Origin: Rhodeus uyekii
Taxonomy: Eukaryota; Chordata; Actinopteri; Cypriniformes; Acheilognathidae
Length of the DNA: 64,000 nucleotides
Reading direction: 5' to 3'
NCBI GenBank assembly: GCA_037043235.1
Contig: JAWRVZ010000056.1
Coordinates: 310,001 to 374,000 of the forward strand
Shown here: positions 56,220 through 64,000 of the stretch, one piece after another
Layout: the number at the start of each line of letters is the position of its first letter
Position numbering within the stretch: position 1 is the stretch's first letter
The notes under the pieces: model-generated
What the model was told of the DNA's origin: nothing
The model's input: the letters and a program-made list of their open reading frames with translations, nothing else
The model's database searches: none
Made by a program: the position numbers and the translations under genes

Positions 56220-57859
56220 TGTTGCAGACGAAGGGGATCCAGCACCCACCATTTGTCAGTATCCGCCAGCACCCACTAGTAGCTAGTCTGCATCAGCGTT
56301 CACTAATCTCCTGGAGGCTCCAGTGAGCCAAAAGATCTAAGTACCCAACAAAGGGGTGGGCGCTGGCTGTTATAGCCACATTATCCAAAAAAACCCACAG
56401 ACAGCCCCTTAATCCATTCCCAAGCCCTCTCTTGTGCCCAAGCCATTTCTATTTGTCCTAGACCTCTCCTGTTCTAGTGCTGAGGCCTCTCCAGTACCCA
56501 AGCCATCTTTTAAGCACCCCCAAGTGCTCGAGCCTGTGTAAGCACACAAATTCTTGCTAGTACCCGTGACCACTCCTGAGCCCCAACTAACCCCTAAACC
56601 AGTGGTTCTCAAATAGTGGGGCGCGCCCCCGGAGCGATGCCAGGGGGGGCGCGCGTGACCGTGGGGAACATGCTTTTTTTGTCAGGGAGTAGGTTTTCTT
56701 GCACTGAACAAGAGCTGCAGATATGAAGTTCAGATAACAAACCCTTCACCCGTTGATGTGTACGATCACACTGGTGTTCATGTGTCACGTGATCAATCGC
56801 TAAATTCACACCTGTTTTCACGCGCTATCTGGCACTGATCCAAAAAAGACGCGCTCAGAGAACTTGATCATTATAAAGGTTTTTAAGCCACAAACATTCA
56901 CTTCCATATATCTGAGAATCTGAATATGCCAACAAGTTAGTGACCATTTTGAATAAAAAAGAAAAAACTAAATAAAAGTGAAACATCTATCAAACAGCGC
57001 TTTTTGTGTCTGCGGTCTGTCACGTGACAATCATGACGCGTTGCCATGGAAACAATAAAGCGAAAGTTCCAAAATATGGGGAGGGGGGGCGCGCGAAATG
57101 TTTACTTCTTCCTAGGGGGGCGCGACAGAAAATAATTGAGAAGCACTGCCCTAAACCAAACCCCTTTAAAGACCAGGACAGATAAACCCAATAAATGTTT
57201 TTTGGGGGATCTATAAGACCCTGGCCATGGATGCCGAAGGCAATGAGGCCACAGAGGCTGAGCCACTCAAGACTCCAGAGCGGCCGGCTCCACTCAACCT
57301 CCCTCAGCACCCAGCACCACCTTGACTCCCTGTACTCCCGCCACCGTCCTGGAAGGCTGTGCTACCCTGGACCCCTGAGCTCCTGGCACCACTCTGGAGG
57401 CCACCCTGATTGATTCCTGGTCTCCTGTGTGCCCACCCTCCTGTCCATGTTTATTGTTTAATGTGCCTGTCTTATACCCCTCCCTCCTCAGTTGCTCTAT
57501 TTATGGTGCAAAGTTGGACCTTTGTGGGAGGGGGCATATCTATTACATGTCAGTCGAGTCTTTGTCTACTTTCTGATTCCTTCAGTGATCTCCCAATGTG
57601 TTTCCACTCACCTGTCTTGTCAGCAATCACCTCATTAGTTGTATCAGCTGTGTCTTGTTCCCTCATTCACCCCTTGTGTATGTCCATGTATTTCCTTCAG
57701 TCCCTGTTGTTACGTGATATGGTGCGTATCTCCTGGTTGCTTCAGGTTTCTGATGTCTTGCACAAGAAGAGCCTTTTGTTTGTGTCTTTAAAGTGTTTTG
57801 TTTTGAGTTTTGACTATTAAATCCTTTGTGCCTTCCTCATCCCCAAACAACCGTGACAT
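56220..57859 (+). mobile_element. Older LTR-element remnant, related to the 51.6 kb element
   Basis: Pro-rich coding-like text (56220-56599, 57149-57420), a purine tract GTGGGAGGGGGC (near 57527) and an LTR from about 57548 (TGTCAGTCGAG) to 57859 (CCGTGACA). Text around CTCCTGTGTGCCCACCCTCC parallels GGTGCCCACCCTCCCACCCA in the young element. The 5' LTR was not found. A hAT MITE is nested inside. Confidence 0.6.
56600..57148. mobile_element. hAT MITE, 549 bp
   Basis: The termini CAGTGGTTCTCAAA and TTGAGAAGCACTG are inverted repeats, flanked by a perfect 8-bp duplication CCCTAAAC (56592-56599, 57149-57156). Just inside both ends lies GGGGCGCG-rich text. No transposase. Confidence 0.93.
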
Positions 57860-58964
57860 CTACAAAAAAAAAAAAATCCGTTATTTCATAATATATGATA
57901 TTTCCAGAAACATAAAATATTATATTTATATGCCATTCTATAGATCTACAGCTTTCTGCTGATTATGGAAGATTTTTAGAGCACTTCCCCACTGAACCTG
58001 AAAATCTTGTCAGTGAAGGCTCAATTAAGTAGAGTCTTATTTGTGCATTTTGGGAAATAGAGTAAATTTGGTTGTAGTATAATGAGATATAAGTTCTTTA
58101 GTGCCACCATTCAAGAAAAACCACTAGAGAAATTTAACATGAATTCTGAGCAATAATTTGCACTACGGTGCCTACATTTATTATGCTTAATTATTTAATT
58201 GCAACTAATTATGTGCACTGTCAAACTGACAGAGCTTCTGAAACATTTGGGTGCATTTAATCAATTCCCCTATAAGGTTCATTAGGGTCATTACATAAGG
58301 TGTATTAAGCACGTATTATTTTCATAAGGCTGAGTAAAACACTTTCTTTCCAGGGTGAACCTATTGGTATTTGTAGTTATTTTTTTGTACTTAGACTCTT
58401 ATCAGTAAATGTTGTTTGGAGACGGTTAACACAACATTTGAAAATCACTTGGAACATCATTTATCTTTTTCAATGTGCTTTCAGGGCACATATAAGTATT
58501 TGCTTCATTTATTTGATGGATGCTATATACTGAAATTGGTAATTGTCCCTCACTTTCAACCTGAGAGTATCATAACGGTTCTTCAAAGTACTTCATTGTC
58601 TGTTAAGGCATCTGACTTATAAACAGGATCCAAAATGATTTCTAAGCAGAATGTAGCTTTGATCGGTTATCTGCTGATTGCACAGTGTGACATAATTACC
58701 TGTACTTTTCACAAATATGAGAGAGAGAGAGAATAAAATGCATAAAAAGCACATTTTTCATAAGGAATAAGTAAATACCTATATATAAATGAATACAAAG
58801 TACATTATCATGACCAGCACAAATTTTTTTAGGACTCGACTCAATCATTGCCTGATGTGCCAAAAGGTTAATTTCAGACCCTGCTTGAAAATCCTTTGCC
58901 ATATAAATCAACAGATGTGTGTAAAGTATTATATTAATACAAATATATTAATATGTATTATTTC
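57860..58964. other. AT-rich spacer
   Basis: No supported feature. Confidence 0.5.
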
Positions 58965-59180
58965 TGAAGGATCGTGTGACACTGAAGACTGGAGTGATTC
59001 AGATTTTCATGACAGGAATAAATTGCATTTGTTCAAATATTTTTAAATGGAAAGATTTTCTTTTAATTTGTAATAATCTATTGCACAATATTACTGTTTT
59101 ACTGCATTTTTGATCAAATAATTGCAGCCTTGGTGAGCAGAAGAGACATCATTCAAAAAATATAAATCTTTCCAACCACA
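58965..59180 (+). repeat. Teleost interspersed repeat, second copy
   Basis: CTGAAGGATCGTGTGACACT, then GAAGACTGGAGTGAT, and later GATCAAATAATTGCAGCCTT, then GGTGAGCAGAAGAGAC. It matches 22183-22340 and is longer. Class unknown. Confidence 0.6.
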
Positions 59181-60655
59181 ACAGTTTAAATAAATCAATC
59201 AATTAATTAGCAAACATTTGATAATGAATCAAGTATGATATTTTGAGCCTGAAAACTTGTAGTTTGTGAACTGCTCTTTTAAAATTTAACTATGGAGTTA
59301 GAGACTATTATATCAATTACATAAAGTGCACTATAGCCAAATGTAAGGATGTATTCACAGAGTTGCCAAGGGAACTTTCAAAACACAGGAGAAAGACTTC
59401 AAAGGGAGTGAAAAAAATAGGGTGTGTGTGTCATAGCTGCAGGAAACCAAGAGAAAACAGCCATCTTGGGTGGTTCTAACATATACCATCATTTCTTAGG
59501 ATATGTAGTCTGAACATTCTCAGAGGCCAGTGACAGATCACTGTCTCCACACTGGGATTTTGACCATTATCGGCCCCTAATGTGTGTGTTTGGGCCAGCT
59601 CCATTATGCTGCATCTGCAGAGACTACAGGTCCGAAGACGAATCAGCACAGGTTATAATAGATGACATCATATTATAACATCACTGCAGAGAGCTGTACA
59701 GTCCCAGATCCATCAGGGGCTTGATTACCCTTTAATCCTCCTATTTCCCTTCCTCAGTCAGGATTATTCACCAAAACGAGCACAGAGGTTCTCTCAATGA
59801 CAATCCTCTTATCTAAAAATGATGATTGGCAGCGGTGCAGGTGTTTTTGTTTTTGGACTGTTGGGATGAAAGGTCTGTCATTTAAATAAATCAATTTGAT
59901 TGGCTGATGATGTGTATTAGCTCATGCACAATTTCCGCATTATCATCCAAGGGGTTTTGATATGTAGCGCAACTGATGGCAAGCGAAACAGAAAAAAAAA
60001 CGTTATTAGTATTCTATGGACATTGGGCACCCAGTGGAAAAGTCTGAGAAGGAGGGGGAAAAAAGCGAGTCCTGATTTCCAGTTGCCCTGGTTACCAGTT
60101 GAGTCTGGGCTTTCTGATTACCACCTCAGTGCTTGCTGTGAGCCTTTCATTACAACACAGCCACTACATGAAACTCAACCAGACTTTTAATGAACAGCAA
60201 ATAGGGAATACCTAAAAACCCCTTCGCCGTTGCGGCCCTTCCCACTTTGACAAAAACAAGACTCTGATGTTCATCCGAACAGTTAACACCTTAAAACTTT
60301 CCAGTTTGAAACATATATGCTTAAATTGAATTGAGCCAGATGGGACATAATCAGCTGGCTCATATTGCCACTGTAGGCAAAATTCCACAATTGAGTGATG
60401 AGCAACCTGAGCCGGTGTTATTCTATTTATCTTGGAAGATACTGCCTTTGATTAATGGAAGGATCAAATACTGCTGTTAAATACTTCACATTTGCACAAA
60501 AAGGCTTGAAATGTTGGATGATTCTAAAGAAAACTGTTTAACTCTGCAAGGAAAGCATAAAGAAGAGATACAAAAAGATCTTAGTATCGGAACAATATAA
60601 ATGATGGCCCACAGCATGCAAAATTCGCTTTTAGAATCAGTGTTACTATTGTCTT

Positions 60656-60702
<47 letters not shown>

Positions 60703-61205
60703 CGCATTTATTTTCTTATTTATAGCCTTTTGAATATGTCTGTGTATCACTAGCCATTCAGGTTATAGTGAAGCATATACACTTGTGCCTCGATTAAGAA
60801 TAACAGTTCAATAGTTCGTTAAGGTAGATCAAGTTTGACAAATAATTAACAACTTTTAATGCAGCACATTTTTAGCTTTGTTGAGGATGTATGATGCTCT
60901 CCTCGGAATAAGGTGCAATTCATCAAAATAACAATTGACATTTTCTGCTACAAAATATCCAAACATGAAAATTATGCTTATGCTTACTTTGTTTAAAAAG
61001 TACATTTTTTTTTCTTTTTTATTTGATGCCTTCATATATTTTAAAGTGTGGCATATATGTCTAAAAGTATAAATAGTAAAAAAGACAAATCTTAATGGAA
61101 GAAGATAAAAGCTGTCGATGAAACTGAAAAGCTAAAATAAATAAGTAAGTTATCCTTTTTTAAGTTTCCCTGAGTAAAACTACAATGTGATATTTTAATG
61201 TTTTT
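59181..61205. other. AT-rich spacer with (TA)n
   Basis: A perfect (TA)n run lies at about 60659-60702. A short frame at 59924-60190 has no motif. Confidence 0.5.
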
Positions 61206-61276
61206 AATTTAATTTTTTATGTAAATTAAAAAAAAACATTCCTCTATTAATTTTAATTTACATAAAAAATTAAATT
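61206..61276. repeat. Hairpin with perfect 26-bp arms
   Basis: 61206-61231 and 61251-61276 are exact reverse complements around a 19-bp spacer. It is followed by two tandem copies of TTTTGAGCAGGTGTGCA. Confidence 0.9.
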
Positions 61277-61326
61277 TTGAGCAGGTGTGCATTTTGAGCA
61301 GGTGTGCAAGGGTGGATGTACTAGAG

Positions 61327-62479
61327 CAGGGGTGGCCAACCTGTTCAGCGTGATGAGCCACAAAATAAAGCTCATGACTGCGGAGAGCCGCATAAAACAT
61401 TGTTTGGAGGGGGGACCTGTTCGCGATTGTTGACGGGGTTAATCAGCCCAATGCTTTTTCCCGGTCGGTCAGAATTAACTGTGAAACAGCAGTTCGGGGG
61501 CCGACTACACACTCGAGGTCCAAATAAAAAAGAATCAAAACATGGATGTTGTTTTTAATTATTTATTTAATATTATTTTATTCAGTATTACTTAATAACA
61601 CTGATACACTACACATGGACACCTGTATTAGTGGGAATGTTGAAATTGTTTCCTGGATGCCACAGTAGCAGACATTTCTGGCTTTAGATTTGATGTCCCT
61701 AACATCAACAGTGACCTGAGATTATGATCGGACAAGTTTGTTCTCAAATTGTTCTTCTCGTATTTTATTCTTGAAAATGTTTGTTCACACATGTATGTTG
61801 TTCAAAAGATTGAAAGGTACATTGATGCAAAAGTTTTGACATTAGGAATGTCTTCCTTAGGCAAAACGGGGGAAAAAAAACGTTTTACATATCACACCCG
61901 TGAGCAATATATATGCAGAACAATAGCGTCTGCGGATTATATATGCGAGAAAAAACAATATATTATCTCATTGACGGTGTCCAGAAGTAGAAAAAGTATG
62001 CAGCGAATAAGGTTTTGTAATGTAGTGATCGGTTGGAAAACGTCTCCGGTTACTGTCGTAACCTCGGTTATTTTTCCATATTCCGTTTAGAGAAGTGTGA
62101 AGGAAATATTCTGACGCAATTGAATTGAACGTCAATTATTCTGACACAATATTCTGACGCGGTCATGCTATTTATACCGTCTGTCTGCCAGTTCCGCATC
62201 GCGCTACGATTGGCCAGTTGTCAACTGGCGTTAACCAATAAGGTTTCAGAAATTGCGTGAAGGGGAGGAGTTCCCAAATGCATTTCATTGCAAAATCTCA
62301 TTCCCACTCTAGAAAGGTAACGCCTCTATTTTAATTCGGTAAAAACTAAATTTATGTTTTTTTTCCGTAGACAAAAAGGTCTCCGCGGGCCGTAGTTTGG
62401 GGACCCCTGATGTGGAGACTGAAGAGCCGCAAAAGAGCAGTCAAAGAGCAGTCAAAGAGCCGCGGGTTGGCCACCCTTG
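61327..62479. mobile_element. hAT-type non-autonomous transposon, 1,153 bp
   Basis: The termini CAGGGGTGGCCAACCTG and CGCGGGTTGGCCACCCTTG are inverted repeats with small differences. The flanks are TACTAGAG and TACTAGAA, an 8-bp hAT duplication with one change. GAGCCGC motifs repeat near both ends. The frame at 61749-62090 has no transposase motif that I recognise. Confidence 0.85.
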
Positions 62480-63612
62480 TACTAGAATGGCACTAAGAAT
62501 GGCCCACTGTGTACCTGCTCTGGTTTTATGGTAGTGGGAACCAAGAGGTGCTAGGCAGCAGCTTCTCTGTCTTTCCATGAGGACCAGTGTTCCCATTGTA
62601 CAGCCCGTGACATTGCTCATCTGTTTAGTCATGCGGAGAGATAACTCTGTGGCTCAACAAAGCTCAGAAAACTCTTCTTCATTGATAGAGCCACCCGCAC
62701 TCAGATCTTTCAGCAGATCAGTTTGATATGGCCGTTAACACTGCCACGGTGTGCATTGCAGCACCAGTCGGGCCTGCAGCTTGAAGCACCTTTAGAGTTG
62801 GTCTCCTGAAGGATAATGCAAACACAAGGAGAAATAGCCCACACGCGTCTCTTCAACTTGAGGCATTACTGTATGTCTGCATGCCTTTGCACCCAATTGT
62901 CGAGAGGAACAAGGTATAAGGGTTCCTCCATGAACAAGATTATTCATCGTGGAGGTCCTCAAAGAAGAGGAGAGACTGTTGTTGAGGTCTCTCTTCCTGG
63001 CCACTGAACAGAAATATATCCTCTAATTTAGAGATTTTTGGGATTCTCTTGCTCCAGTGCACAGTCTAATTGTAGCCTGGCCACTGCATGAGTGACCACT
63101 TTGAGTAGCTCCTCTCAAGGTTTTCATCGTGGGATGCATTCTCAGAGGCAGCAATTTCAATATCTATTCCAGAAGCATTTTGTTCCTCAGACATATCGGA
63201 ATTGTTGGTGCAGCCCCTTGGAAATAAGCAAAGTGAGCATTTAGTTCTTTAACGGTGAATACTTCACAGTGCTCGCAATCGCAAGAACTGCATGCTCTTC
63301 CCCCAAACAAATAAAGAAAAACTGGTGTGTGTAGTGTTCTGGCATAGGCAGAAAGTAAGGATGCACAGACCGTTTACTTCTTTCTTTTCCATGTAAATAG
63401 CTTTCCCCGAAAAGAAAAAAAATCTTAGAATGCAACTGTGGCACATCTAATAATAGCCTCTGATGAACAAACATGCCAATAATGTCACCGTCACAGGCTG
63501 CCATGTTCCTTGGTGTGTTTGCACACTTTCTTTACAGCTGGTCACATATAAGGAGCTATGAGCTTGTTCCCAATGCATTGACAGAAGCCTTTGAAAGGGA
63601 ACAGTTAATAAT
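62480..63612 (-). pseudogene. DIRS gag remnant with left terminal repeat
   Basis: On the minus strand the terminal-repeat start TGTTCCCTTTCAAAGG (63597-63612) is followed by gag pieces: CLGEEHA (frame 63264-63504), a VVTHAVARL block near 63070-63110 matching VVTRATARL, and VMPQVEET (frame 62792-63004) matching AMPKVEEA. They appear in gag order but with stops and frame shifts. The hAT element cuts it off at 62479. Confidence 0.7.
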
Positions 63613-63960
63613 AAACATACTAAACAAGTAGTCTAATCAAATTAAATAGATTCAAAGTGGTTAAATGCAGATTCATTTAATTCACTCAAATTCATTTTTT
63701 TTTTTACTACAACTCTGAGTAATAACAAACTGTTAACAAGCTCTAGTACATATTTGCATAATAAATGCTAAGGCAAAATAACAAAGATTCTATATCCATC
63801 CTCAGCTTAAGCAAAAGCTCCAATCTTCACCACAGTAGTAACCCAGTTGAATTTAATTGAACCCCCTTGAATTGAATTCTAAATCCCAACATAATTGAAC
63901 ATTAAACAATATCAAGCCACCCCCTTATCTCATCTTGCTCAAAAACGCACATACACACAT

Positions 63961-64000
<40 letters not shown>
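63613..64000. other. AT-rich spacer ending in (CA)n
   Basis: A (CA)n microsatellite begins near 63962 and runs off the window. Confidence 0.8.

Overview
The window looks like non-genic, repeat-packed DNA of a teleost, most likely a cypriniform (carp, goldfish or zebrafish relatives). I see no complete host gene. This reading rests on the repeat catalogue: DIRS1-type tyrosine-recombinase retrotransposons, a Tc1 element of the common fish type, L2-clade LINE remnants, a tRNA-derived SINE, hAT, Tigger and piggyBac derivatives, and short LTR elements with proline-rich internal regions. Spacer DNA is AT-rich with many microsatellites, and the inserted elements are clearly more GC-rich.

Layout: 1-1730 is plain spacer. 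1.7-6.9 kb holds a dead L2-type LINE, a broken Tc1 transposon and three DIRS scraps. 10.4-11.4 kb is a gutted piggyBac element, 12.5-13.0 kb a MITE, and 14.5 kb a SINE. 16.94-21.90 kb is an old, full-length but badly decayed DIRS element that split an older LTR. 24.6 kb carries a perfect 100-bp palindrome. 26.6-30.2 kb is an old LTR element with a hAT MITE nested in it. 33.55-37.68 kb is a second DIRS element with an intact gag, an RT-RNase H frame broken upstream and a deleted recombinase core. Its right end and 700 bp of flank are duplicated in tandem. 40.9-41.7 kb is a Tigger derivative. 43.33-48.57 kb is the best preserved DIRS element (minus strand), with gag and recombinase frames open and RT-RNase H broken only at a homopolymer.

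50.03-54.50 kb is the most unusual segment. Near-perfect 18-bp terminal inverted repeats enclose a promoter-like NRF-1 site and five spliced-looking exons of a multicopy fish gene. The last exon was recently split by a 2.14-kb LTR element whose two 340-bp LTRs look identical and which carries a 5-bp target duplication. Inside that LTR element, coding sequence is replaced by two adjacent minisatellites of 15 units each (33 bp and 30 bp). 56.2-57.9 kb is an older relative of the LTR element with a nested hAT MITE. 61.3-62.5 kb is a larger hAT derivative abutting a DIRS gag remnant (62.5-63.6 kb).

The three DIRS elements support one mechanism. Each begins and ends at a GTT-like triplet without target duplication, and each has an internal complementary region matching the joined ends. 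Two carry a cAMP-response-like palindrome plus a TATA-like box inside the inverted terminal repeats, so the promoter faces inward from both ends; the third carries the same site with a double transition.
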